From the NCBI GenBank assembly GCA_963813415.1, contig CAWEYW010000010.1, positions 224,717-288,716 on the forward strand: 64,000 nt of DNA, given 5' to 3'. The stretch comes from CAIWHR01 sp963813415 (GTDB taxonomy: Bacteria > Pseudomonadota > Gammaproteobacteria > Burkholderiales > Casimicrobiaceae). The notes below the pieces were generated by a model. It saw nothing but the letters and a program-made list of their open reading frames with translations, searched no databases and was not told where the DNA came from. Both the position numbers and the translations under genes were made by a program. Shown here in pieces: positions 25,778 through 33,194 of the stretch (its first letter is position 1; every line of letters starts with the position of its first letter).

Positions 25778-26530
25778 ATGGAGCGCGCGTACAGGGCAGT
25801 CATTGCCGAAGACGAGCCGCTGCTCATGGCCGAGCTGCGCGACAGCCTCGCGCAGCTATGGCCTGAGCTCACGATTGCAGGCGCTGCGGAGAGCGGAGTC
25901 CAAGCGCTGCGCCTGCTCGATTCGCTCGTGCCCGACATACTCTTTCTCGACATCGAGATGCCTGGCGCCTCCGGGCTCGAAGTCGCGAAGCACGCGAGCG
26001 GGCGTTGTCATGTCGTATTCGTCACCGCCCACGACAAGTACGCGGTGGCTGCCTTCGATCAGGGCGCCATCGATTACGTCATGAAGCCGTTCTCGCCGGC
26101 GCGGCTCGCGACCGCGATCGGTCGCCTCAAGCAGAAGCTCGCCTCCGCACCCGCAAACCTCGATGGCCTGCTGCAGGCGCTCGCCCAGGGAGGGTCCAAG
26201 AAAAAGTACGTCCGATGGATCCGCGCCTCACAAGGCAACGACCTGCGCCTGATCACGACGGAGGAGATTTGCTATGTCAGGGCCGACAACAAGTACACCG
26301 TCATCTTCACTGCGGATCAAGAGGCGGTGATCCGTCGTTCCATTCGCGAGTTGCTCGACGAGCTCGATCCCGAGACATTCTGGCAGATCCACCGCGGCAC
26401 CCTCGTCAACGTGAGCGCCATCGCCGGCGTGAGCCGCGACTTCAGCGGCAGACTGCGCGTGAGACTCAAGCAGCGCAAGGAAACGCTGCCAGTCAGCGAT
26501 CCTTACGTTCACCTGTTCAAGGGTTCATAG
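25778..26530 (+). CDS. LytTR-family response regulator
   Basis: A 250-residue regulator. The receiver domain has the acidic pocket E11-D12, the phospho-acceptor D58 in ILFLDIEMPG, T83 in FVTAHD and K103 in YVMKPF. The C-terminal LytTR DNA-binding domain spans about 146-248: IRASQGNDLRLITTEEICYV, RADNKYTVIFT, FWQIHRGTLVNVSAI and SGRLRVRLKQRKETLPVSDP. It is followed after 10 bases by the sensor kinase gene, the normal LytS/LytR pairing. Such systems often control cell-envelope or extracellular functions by binding direct repeats in promoters. Confidence 0.92.
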   Translation: MERAYRAVIAEDEPLLMAELRDSLAQLWPELTIAGAAESGVQALRLLDSLVPDILFLDIEMPGASGLEVAKHASGRCHVVFVTAHDKYAVAAFDQGAIDYVMKPFSPARLATAIGRLKQKLASAPANLDGLLQALAQGGSKKKYVRWIRASQGNDLRLITTEEICYVRADNKYTVIFTADQEAVIRRSIRELLDELDPETFWQIHRGTLVNVSAIAGVSRDFSGRLRVRLKQRKETLPVSDPYVHLFKGS

Positions 26531-26540
26531 TCGTAGCGCC

Positions 26541-27614
26541 ATGTGGCAGGCAATTGCGATCGTTTTCTGCATGGCGGTCGTCAATGCGCTGCGAAGGTCG
26601 ATCTTCAACCTCGCTGCGGACCCGCGAGCGGGTGTCGGCGGGTTCGTCGAATTAACCGCCTTGGGTCTGCTCGTCGGCTCCACGATGGTCGTGGCCGTAG
26701 CAGCGGCGTTGAAGCGCTATCCTGCTGCCGGTCGCAAACAGTACTTCGCGATCGCCGGGGGAATCCTGCTCTCGAGCGCGGCCGGCGTGCTCGTCAAGGA
26801 TTGGTACGAGTGGGCGATCTCACCCAACTCAGCGGCGCTCGGAAGTGAATTCAGCCTCGCGCACTACTTCCTGCCCGACTGGCTGCGCTATGCCGTGCCC
26901 GGAGCGCTGATTGCGGGCGCGTGCGTCTATTTCAGGACGGAGACCCAGAACGCAGCCGTGTCGCATCGATGCGCCGTGGAATCCGCGCAAATGGCGCGCC
27001 AGGTGGCAGAAGCACGATTGCGCCTGCTCGAAGCGCAAATCGAGCCGCACTTCCTGTTCAATACGCTCGCGAGCGTCAAGCGGCTCTTCCGTACCGACGC
27101 GGTGGCGGCCGATCGCATGCTCGAGGACCTCATGCGTTATCTCGCCGTGGCGCTGCCCCGCATGCGGCATGCGGAATCCAGCCTCGGCGGGGAAGCGGAC
27201 CTGGCGAGTGCATTTCTCGAGATCCATCGCGTACGCATGGGCCGGCGAATGCGTTACACCCTGAGCATCCCACCCGACCTGCGCAATGCGCGCCTGCCAC
27301 CGTTTGTGCTTCTGACACTGGTCGAGAACGCGATCAAGCACGCGATCAATCCGCTGCCGGAAGGCGGAGCGGTGGATGTGAATGCTCAGGCGCATGACGG
27401 GAAACTCGTGCTCGAGGTGCGCGACAACGGTCGCGGCTTCACCGGCGCGTCGGGCGCGTCGGGCGCGGGCACCGGACTCGCGAACATGCGCGCCCGCCTC
27501 GATCTCCTTTATGGACGCAACGCATCGCTAGGCTTCTCGCACAATGAGCCCAGTGGTGTGGTTGCGACGGTCGTATTGCCGCTTGAGCAAGTGCCGGCCA
27601 TGCAAGCGACATGA
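26541..27614 (+). CDS. LytS-family sensor histidine kinase
   Basis: A 357-residue kinase with four hydrophobic segments in the first 130 residues (for example AIAIVFCMAVVNAL, LGLLVGSTMVVAVAAAL, YAVPGALIAGACVYF). The His-kinase domain (IATPase type) contains the phospho-acceptor H170 in AQIEPHFLFNTLASVK, an N box LVENAIKHAINPL, and G boxes VRDNGRGF and GTGLANMRARL. It is the natural partner of the LytTR regulator just upstream. The stop overlaps the next start (ATGA), so the second, degenerate kinase-like protein is translated with it. Confidence 0.92.
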   Translation: MWQAIAIVFCMAVVNALRRSIFNLAADPRAGVGGFVELTALGLLVGSTMVVAVAAALKRYPAAGRKQYFAIAGGILLSSAAGVLVKDWYEWAISPNSAALGSEFSLAHYFLPDWLRYAVPGALIAGACVYFRTETQNAAVSHRCAVESAQMARQVAEARLRLLEAQIEPHFLFNTLASVKRLFRTDAVAADRMLEDLMRYLAVALPRMRHAESSLGGEADLASAFLEIHRVRMGRRMRYTLSIPPDLRNARLPPFVLLTLVENAIKHAINPLPEGGAVDVNAQAHDGKLVLEVRDNGRGFTGASGASGAGTGLANMRARLDLLYGRNASLGFSHNEPSGVVATVVLPLEQVPAMQAT

Positions 27615-28894
27615 TGGCCAAAAGCGCCGCTCGCCTCGGCAATGACGGCGCTGGCACATTCGCGGTCCGCGCAAGGAGCGTTTGGCGCCCACCGAGTCCC
27701 ATGCATTTTGTCGCGGCGATCGGCATCGGCATCGTCGGGGTTCTGTTCCAGGCGCTTACTTATGCCGTGATCCCGATAGCGAGCCCGCAGCTCCTGGTCG
27801 ATTACTTGGCGCTGTTCGCAGCCCTGGCGTCCTGCGTTCGTCTTAGTCGCGCACCCAATCGCGGAGGCGCGTGGGCGGTGCTCGCGATGGCGTACGTGCT
27901 TATCGTGCTGGTCTGCGCCCATCAATGGCCTGACCGCGAGCTGATCATCGGACAGATCATGGGTCATTGCCTGGTGCTCGCGGTGTTCGTAGCGGATCGA
28001 GCGGTGTCTTCCGGAGCGTCGGGGCGCCTCGCGTACATCCTCGCAGCGGTAGCCGGAATTGCAGTAGGTGCGCTCATCTGGGCCGCCGTATTGGCGTTGC
28101 AACCGAACCTCCTCGCCACGGATGACACCTGGAAAGTGGAAGCAGCCTTGCCATTCTTCGTGGTGCTCCATCCCGTGTACGTCGCGATGTTTTGGCTTCT
28201 GTTCGCCGGCGCCGCCGTTCTTTTCTACGGCGAAAGGCGGCTTGCGGCGAGCACGTTGCAAAGATTGCGCAACGCGGAGCTTGAGCGGGTCCGTCGCTCG
28301 CGCGAAATGATCGAATCGCAGCTTCAGGCGACACAGGCGCGGGTCGAGCCACAGTTCCTGTTCAATACGCTCGAGCACGTACGACAATCGTACCGCGACG
28401 ACCCCGCGTTCGCCGAGCGCATGCTGGACGAGCTCGTCTCGTTCTTGCGTGCCGCGATGCCGCGCTTGCGAGACACATCATCGGCGTTGGCTCAGGAAGT
28501 CGAGCTCGTGCGCGCGTACCTAGGCATTCTGCGCATGAACTTCGGCAAGCGTCTCGACTTCGCGATCGACGTTTCGTGCCATGCGGCACAGGCGCGACTA
28601 CCTTCGATGTTGTTGCTGCCCCTCATCGATGATGTGGTGACGTATGGACTGCGCTCGGGTTTAGGCGACGCCACGCTTCGCATCACAGCAGCGGTCGAGA
28701 ACGGGCGCCTCAGCGTTTGTGTCATCAACACGCTCGGAGCGATCGGCAAGATCGCCGACGCGGGCGCAATTGCGATGCTTCGCGAACGCCTGGCCGCGCT
28801 ATACCGCGAGGACGGAACTATCTGCATATCAACGACGTCGCGTGGAGGAATCGAAGCGGTGCTGGAGATTCCGTACGAGTCGGCCGTCAGTTAG
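27611..28894 (+). CDS. LytS-like protein lacking the catalytic histidine (pseudokinase)
   Basis: A 427-residue protein with about six hydrophobic helices in the first 210 residues, then a coiled linker (LQRLRNAELERVRRSREM) and a region aligned with the His-kinase domain: RVEPQFLFNTLEHVRQSY. The family has EPHFLFN; here the phospho-acceptor is Q248. The N box is also changed (LLPLIDDVVTYGL instead of LVENAIKHAI), and no DNG or GxGL box is seen; only MLRERLAALYREDG is left of the tail. The frame is intact and coupled (ATGA) to the active kinase, so it is probably a modulator that forms dimers with it. Confidence 0.82.
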   Translation: MMAKSAARLGNDGAGTFAVRARSVWRPPSPMHFVAAIGIGIVGVLFQALTYAVIPIASPQLLVDYLALFAALASCVRLSRAPNRGGAWAVLAMAYVLIVLVCAHQWPDRELIIGQIMGHCLVLAVFVADRAVSSGASGRLAYILAAVAGIAVGALIWAAVLALQPNLLATDDTWKVEAALPFFVVLHPVYVAMFWLLFAGAAVLFYGERRLAASTLQRLRNAELERVRRSREMIESQLQATQARVEPQFLFNTLEHVRQSYRDDPAFAERMLDELVSFLRAAMPRLRDTSSALAQEVELVRAYLGILRMNFGKRLDFAIDVSCHAAQARLPSMLLLPLIDDVVTYGLRSGLGDATLRITAAVENGRLSVCVINTLGAIGKIADAGAIAMLRERLAALYREDGTICISTTSRGGIEAVLEIPYESAVS

Positions 28895-28949
28895 GAATGC
28901 CCAGCTTGCTGGTGCACAGGTTTGGCCGACGTTGTCCCGGAATTTCGTA

Positions 28950-29031
28950 GCAGTTTAGAACTGGAGTAAGGTGGCTTCTTCGGCTCCTTGCGGGCGAAGG
29001 AGAAGCGATGAAGAAGTCGCAGTTTACGGAA
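28950..29031 (+). mobile_element. IS3-family left-end fragment with OrfA start
   Basis: ATG 29008 starts ATGAAGAAGTCGCAGTTTAC, which reads MKKSQFTE, the usual N-terminus of IS3-group OrfA proteins, preceded by a GAAGGAGAAGCG site. After eight codons the sequence becomes an integrase fragment and the frame stops. It is the first piece of a mosaic of mobile-element scraps. Confidence 0.4.
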
Positions 29032-29114
29032 CCCATTTGATGCGTCGAACCAAGCCGACGTTGACCTATCGTCGCACCAAGAACCTTCGAGCGGTGCAAC
29101 TGCTACTCGGTCAT
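29013..29114 (+). pseudogene. Tyrosine recombinase (integrase) C-terminal fragment
   Basis: The frame reads EVAVYGTHLMRRTKPTLTYR, then RTKNLRAVQLLLGH. It matches the C-terminal catalytic box of a proteobacterial phage-type integrase ('YGTHSMRRTKATLIYRRTKNLRAVQLLLGH'), holding the H-x-x-R pair and the LLGH histidine. The catalytic tyrosine that should follow about 10 residues later is missing, since the sequence passes straight into a COG4705 fragment. Confidence 0.75.
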
Positions 29115-29160
29115 GGCGGCCTTGCGCTCAGCAGGTACGTCGCTTCGGCTGTGCTGGCGG
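29112..29160 (+). repeat. 49-base near-copy of 30808-30856 (COG4705 gene fragment)
   Basis: Forty-nine bases differ at only two positions from the 3' part of the intact COG4705 gene (30808-30856), coding HGGLALSRYVASAVLA in both. Here the copy is fused in frame behind the integrase fragment, sharing the CAT codon at the joint, and ends where the IS3 fragment begins. It shows that a piece of the nearby gene was duplicated by rearrangement. Confidence 0.8.
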
Positions 29161-29579
29161 CCGGGGCGAAGCGGGACGCCGCAGCCACTGCATGTACCCG
29201 GTACGCGACACGCCCAGAACGCGGCAAATCCTCGACACCGCGTAATGATCGCTTTGGCCTTCGATCCAGGCGTACTTCACCGCGGTCCCTTCGCGAAGTA
29301 CGCCGCCGCTTTTCGGAGGATCTCGTCGACTTTCAGTGACGCAACTTCACGTCGGAGGCGCGTGACCTCCGCTTGTGCTTCGCTCACCGGCTGACGTTTG
29401 CTCCCACCCGCACTCAACCTCGACCGCGCCTCCGGCCTCATCCAATTGCGGATGCTCGAGGTCGGCATGTCGAGCCGTCTCGCCGCCTCCGTGATACCGA
29501 CCTCATCGGCGAGCTTCACCGCCTCCGACTTGAACTCCGCCGTGTACAGCCGGTGCGGGATGTCGGTCCCTCTGCCCAT
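29161..29579 (-). mobile_element. IS3-family element, truncated (OrfA plus start of OrfB)
   Basis: On the minus strand OrfA is complete (29277-29579, 100 residues): YTAEFKSEAVKLADEVGITE and AARRLDMPTSSIRNWMR form the helix-turn-helix, followed by a leucine-rich coil (VTRLRREVASLKVDEILRKA). OrfB begins in the -1 frame as in IS3 elements: KYAWIEGQSDHYAVSRICRV, then LGVSRTGYMQWLRR. It breaks off near 29165, so the DDE catalytic domain is absent. The element is dead, and its left edge abuts a PepSY gene. Confidence 0.75.
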
Positions 29580-29640
29580 TTCTGTTTCTTTCGCACACCC
29601 TCTATCATTCTAATTCCTGGTGTACGTCGAAATGAGGCAG

Positions 29641-29917
29641 GGTCAATCCGCCCGGTACTCGAATCAACGAGCACTTCGATCACACCGTGCGACTTCGGCT
29701 TGAGGTTGAAGGACCACACCAACGATGCGTCTTCATGTTCGAGCTCCGCGGTGTGCATCACGCCGCTACGCACCTTCGCTAGTACCGTGGCTCGTGCGTC
29801 TGCATCCTGCTCCTTCGACCGCGGCGCGTGGGGCGGCGTGCCCGTTTGCGCGAAGGCCATCGCGCAGCGGCCACACCGATCGTAGCGACCACGATAGAAG
29901 CAGCGTTCACTGTTCAT
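29641..29917 (-). pseudogene. PepSY-domain protein, C-terminus cut by the IS3 element
   Basis: From ATG 29917 the minus strand reads a short N-terminal stretch, AMAFAQTG (a possible signal-peptide end) and then the PepSY domain: DARATVLAKVRSGVMHTAEL, EHEDASLVWSFNLKPKSHG and VIEVLVDSSTGRI. Family proteins continue a few residues further; here the frame runs into IS sequence after GRIDPASF. PepSY proteins are periplasmic and often inhibit proteases or bind metals. It is divergent from the COG4705 gene. Confidence 0.65.
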
Positions 29918-30153
29918 ATGCGGGCGGCACCAAGGGCAACTGGGTCATTCTCCAACTCAACAATGTACCGAGCCTTGAGGTCCGCAGTCCTAATCGTCGC
30001 GTCGGCGCAAGCAGTCAGCGCCTGACGGACGGAACTCTTCCGCTCGCCTGACACGCGGTGCACCGCGGCGCTTACGGCATTGAACTGATCGTCGCGGTAG
30101 TTTCCACGGAGTCCGCCCGCAAGAGGGCACAACCGACATCGTCGAGGACTGGG

Positions 30154-30921
30154 ATGAGTGCTGCTAACGTCGACAGGGGGCTGAGCAAGGTGCCCGAGGT
30201 CACTCTTTTGTTCTGGATTATCAAGGTCATCGCGACAACCTTGGGAGAAACCGGCGGGGACGCGGTGACGATGTCCATGAATCTTGGCTATCTCATCGGG
30301 ACCATGATCTTCGCGACCGTGTTCGTCATCGCCGTCAGTGCGCAGATCGCCGCGAAGCGGTTTCACCCGTTCCTGTTCTGGGCTGTGATCGTGGCCACCA
30401 CGACCGCGGGGACGACTCTGGCCGACTTGCTGGACCGCTCCTTGGGCGTCGGCTATGCCGGCGGCGCGTCGGTTCTGTTTCTGCTGCTGATCGCAACGCT
30501 CGCGCTGTGGCATTGGTCGATGGGTTCCGTCTCGGTGAATCATCTGACGTCGCGCAAGGCGGAGATCTTTTATTGGGCAACCATCATGTTCTCGCAGACG
30601 CTCGGCACGGCCCTAGGAGACTGGATTGCCGACTCGACGGGCCTGGGCTACGAGGGTGGTGCGCTCGTATTTGCAGCCGGACTAGCGGTGGTGGCAGCGG
30701 CGTACTACTACACCCGCATCTCACACACGCTCTTGTTCTGGGCCGCGTTCATCCTAACCCGGCCGCTAGGTGCCACGCTCGGTGACTTGCTCGATAAGCC
30801 GCATTCCCATGGCGGCCTGGCACTCAGCAGGTACGTCGCTTCGGCTGTGCTGGCGGTTGTGATCGTCGCGTCGATCACCCTCCTGCCGCAAAGGGCGGAA
30901 CGCCAGCGCGTGAGACGGTGA
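30154..30921 (+). CDS. COG4705-type membrane protein with internal repeats
   Basis: A 255-residue polytopic protein from ATG 30154. The repeated module is plain: LLFWIIKVIATTLGETGGDA, FLFWAVIVATTTAGTTLADL, IFYWATIMFSQTLGTALGDW and LLFWAAFILTRPLGATLGDL. Each carries an aromatic-W start and a T-LG-x-x-x-GD ending, so the protein is built from four copies of a two-helix unit. COG4705 proteins ('uncharacterized membrane-anchored') have no assigned function. The region around codons 219-234 is duplicated at 29112-29160. Confidence 0.85.
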   Translation: MSAANVDRGLSKVPEVTLLFWIIKVIATTLGETGGDAVTMSMNLGYLIGTMIFATVFVIAVSAQIAAKRFHPFLFWAVIVATTTAGTTLADLLDRSLGVGYAGGASVLFLLLIATLALWHWSMGSVSVNHLTSRKAEIFYWATIMFSQTLGTALGDWIADSTGLGYEGGALVFAAGLAVVAAAYYYTRISHTLLFWAAFILTRPLGATLGDLLDKPHSHGGLALSRYVASAVLAVVIVASITLLPQRAERQRVRR

Positions 30922-31132
30922 ACGCAGCCCCAACGCCCATCGACACCGGTCCCACGTGCGCGGCCGACGGTATGGACGCGATCCACGTCGCCGTTCGACG
31001 TAACAGCGGATTGGCTGTCTGTCGGCAGAACCGGTCGGCGTTGGCCGAGCCTTTGCGCTCGCTGATGTCGCGGGGTACGCGCATCCAGCTCTCCAATTGT
31101 CTGTTAACTCGCTATCCCACTTGGAGGAAAAA

Positions 31133-31678
31133 GTGGCGCTGAGAGGTATCGTCGTCGGATTTGTCTTGGCTATTATCGTTGCTGCGATCGTCGGCTACCT
31201 GGGTGTGCGAAGCGGCCTCATCCCGGCAAATGCCGATGCCAGACCAGGAGCGTTTGAACACTGGGCAGCACGAACTTCGCTTCACGCGACGCTCGATCGT
31301 GAGGCACCGAAGATCACCAATCCCATCCCCAACACCGAACAGAATCTGTTGGCCGGAGTTCGCTTGTTCGCGCAAAACTGCGCCGTGTGCCACGGCTCGG
31401 CAAAAGGTGACGCCGCGGCCTCGCCGATTGCCAAGGGGCTTTACCAAAAGCCACCGCAATTTGCGACTGAAGGAGTCGAGGATGACCCGGAAGGGGTCTC
31501 GTTCTGGAAGATCAAACACGGCATTCGCTTGACGGGCATGCCGTCCTTCGGGGGTGCGCTGAGCGACAACGAGATCTGGACGCTTGCGCTGTTTCTGAAG
31601 CAGATGGAACGATTGCCGCCCACCGTACAGCAGGCGTGGCGGCAGGTCCAAAACTGGCCGAATGCCCCCGGGAACTGA
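31133..31678 (+). CDS. Membrane-anchored c-type cytochrome
   Basis: A 181-residue protein starting at GTG 31133, preceded by TTGGAGGAAAAA. An N-terminal membrane helix (GIVVGFVLAIIVAAIVGYLG) anchors it on the periplasmic side. The haem-binding motif CAVCH lies in LFAQNCAVCHGSAKGD, and the axial methionine is probably in LTGMPSFGGALSDNEIWTLA. It is a class I cytochrome of the family that serves as an electron carrier for oxidoreductases. It stands alone between the COG4705 gene and the RND pump. Confidence 0.87.
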   Translation: MALRGIVVGFVLAIIVAAIVGYLGVRSGLIPANADARPGAFEHWAARTSLHATLDREAPKITNPIPNTEQNLLAGVRLFAQNCAVCHGSAKGDAAASPIAKGLYQKPPQFATEGVEDDPEGVSFWKIKHGIRLTGMPSFGGALSDNEIWTLALFLKQMERLPPTVQQAWRQVQNWPNAPGN

Positions 31679-32030
31679 TCACGCGTGCGACATCTGCGTC
31701 GTCAAGGGGAGCGGGGTACCGACCGTGTACGACGCCCCAACGTCGCTGTGCGGCGCGCCGACACCCCAGTACCACCGGGCTCGGGCCGTGCTTTACGATG
31801 CGCGGCGGGTCTACGCGCCGTCGTAGGGGGGCGACATCTCCAGTACCGCTACGAGCAGCGGCAGGCGCGGCACCGAGACCATGGCGATCACCGGGAGCAC
31901 GATGCGTACCGGCAGCACGAGCGGTGATCAAGTACACTTTGGTGTGAGGTAAGCGCAGAGCGGCCCGGCGGATGCCTTTTTCCGTTGCTCGCGCTGCATC
32001 CTCGGTGCGTGGCAGCGGGGGCAGCGGTGC
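31679..32030. other. No gene recognised; leader of the RND operon
   Basis: This 350-base gap between the cytochrome and the RND adaptor holds no frame with family motifs. A promoter for the pump operon should lie here, but no clear -35/-10 pair stands out. Confidence 0.35.
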
Positions 32031-33194
32031 ATGCCCGCTCCTGTGTCGTTCGGCGAGGACGTTCTCTTGAGTAGGTCGGTCAACGCGGCGGTCGTCAGTC
32101 TCCTGGTGTTGTCCGGGGCGGCTGCGTGGTATTGGTTCCACGGTCGCACGGCAGTCTCCCCTGCCAAGGCAGTCGCCGAAAAGCCTGTCCCCGTCCAAAC
32201 GAGCGTCGTTCAGAGCCAGGACGTGCCCGAGGTGCTGTCGGTCCAGGGCTTCGTCACACCGCAGAAGGTCGTCGAGATACGGCCGCAAGTGATGAGCACT
32301 GTGCGCGCGGTGGAGATCATTGAAGGCCAAACGGTGCGTGCTGGACAGCGGCTGTTCACCCTCGATGATCGGAACGACGCTGCCAACAGCGCCAAGGCCG
32401 AGGCTCAGGTTTCGAAGGATCAGGCGCTCTTGGACGACGCGCGGCGCGCGCTGGTGCGCAATTCCGATCTGAAAACGAAAGGCTTTGTCTCACAGAGCGC
32501 GGTCGACACAGCGCGAAGTGCGGTCGACGCGCTCGTTGCTACTGTCGAGTCGGATCGCGCCGCCGCTACCTCGGCCAATGTCACCCGCGGCTATTTCGAG
32601 CTGACCGCGCCGATGGCGGGACGAGTGGGTGAAATCAAGGTTCACGTCGGCAGTCTGGTACAGCCCAACACGGCCCAGCCGATGGCGACCATCACGCAGA
32701 TCGATCCGGTGGACGTTGCGTTCAATGTGCCCGAAAGCGAGGTGCAGAAGTTGCTCGCGGTGCAGCGTGCCGGCGCGGTCACCGTGAAGGCAGTGATGGA
32801 CAAGACCGTCCTGGCCGGCCGGCTCTCGTTCGTGGACAGTGCCGTCGATCAGGGAACGGGCAGCCTGAAAGCCAAGGCTGCCTTCGCCAATGCGGACGGA
32901 TTGCTATGGCCGGGGAGCCTGGTCATGGTCGATGTCGTGGTGCGGGTCCTGCCGCAGGCCATCGTCGTTCCCCCGCGCGCCATCCAGGTCGGGCCGGTCG
33001 GCCAATTTGTCTACCGCGTCGAGCCGAACGGCACGGTATCGGCGCAGCCGGTCACGGTGCAATACCTGACCGGTGAGCTCGCCGTCGTCAGCGGCCTTGC
33101 GGCCGGCAGCTCGGTCGTGCTCGAAGGCGGCCAGAATCTACGCCCCGGGATGCACGTCGCGAGCGTCCGGCCGGGCGCCGCGCCTGCCCCATGA
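32031..33194 (+). CDS. RND efflux periplasmic adaptor (MFP, MdtA/AcrA-like)
   Basis: A 387-residue adaptor with an N-terminal membrane anchor (AAVVSLLVLSGAAAWYWFHG). The lipoyl and hairpin parts are typical: VQGFVTPQKVVEIRPQVMST, RAGQRLFTLDDRNDAANSAK, a helical hairpin (AKAEAQVSKDQALLDDARRA) and FELTAPMAGRVGEIKVHVGS. The barrel domain ends AIVVPPRAIQVGPVGQFVY. The gene overlaps the pump gene by ATGA. It would link the inner-membrane pump with an outer-membrane channel, which is not coded here. Confidence 0.92.
   Translation: MPAPVSFGEDVLLSRSVNAAVVSLLVLSGAAAWYWFHGRTAVSPAKAVAEKPVPVQTSVVQSQDVPEVLSVQGFVTPQKVVEIRPQVMSTVRAVEIIEGQTVRAGQRLFTLDDRNDAANSAKAEAQVSKDQALLDDARRALVRNSDLKTKGFVSQSAVDTARSAVDALVATVESDRAAATSANVTRGYFELTAPMAGRVGEIKVHVGSLVQPNTAQPMATITQIDPVDVAFNVPESEVQKLLAVQRAGAVTVKAVMDKTVLAGRLSFVDSAVDQGTGSLKAKAAFANADGLLWPGSLVMVDVVVRVLPQAIVVPPRAIQVGPVGQFVYRVEPNGTVSAQPVTVQYLTGELAVVSGLAAGSSVVLEGGQNLRPGMHVASVRPGAAPAP

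Noticed and set aside
29914..30543. Minus-strand frame with a PepSY-like tail (SSVRQALTACADATIRTADL)
   Set aside because: The end vaguely resembles a PepSY repeat, but most of the frame is antisense to the well-supported COG4705 gene and no start is credible.
31685..31947. Short frames before the RND adaptor gene
   Set aside because: Three overlapping frames exist with low-complexity Arg/Ala/Gln sequence; none has a motif or a good start.
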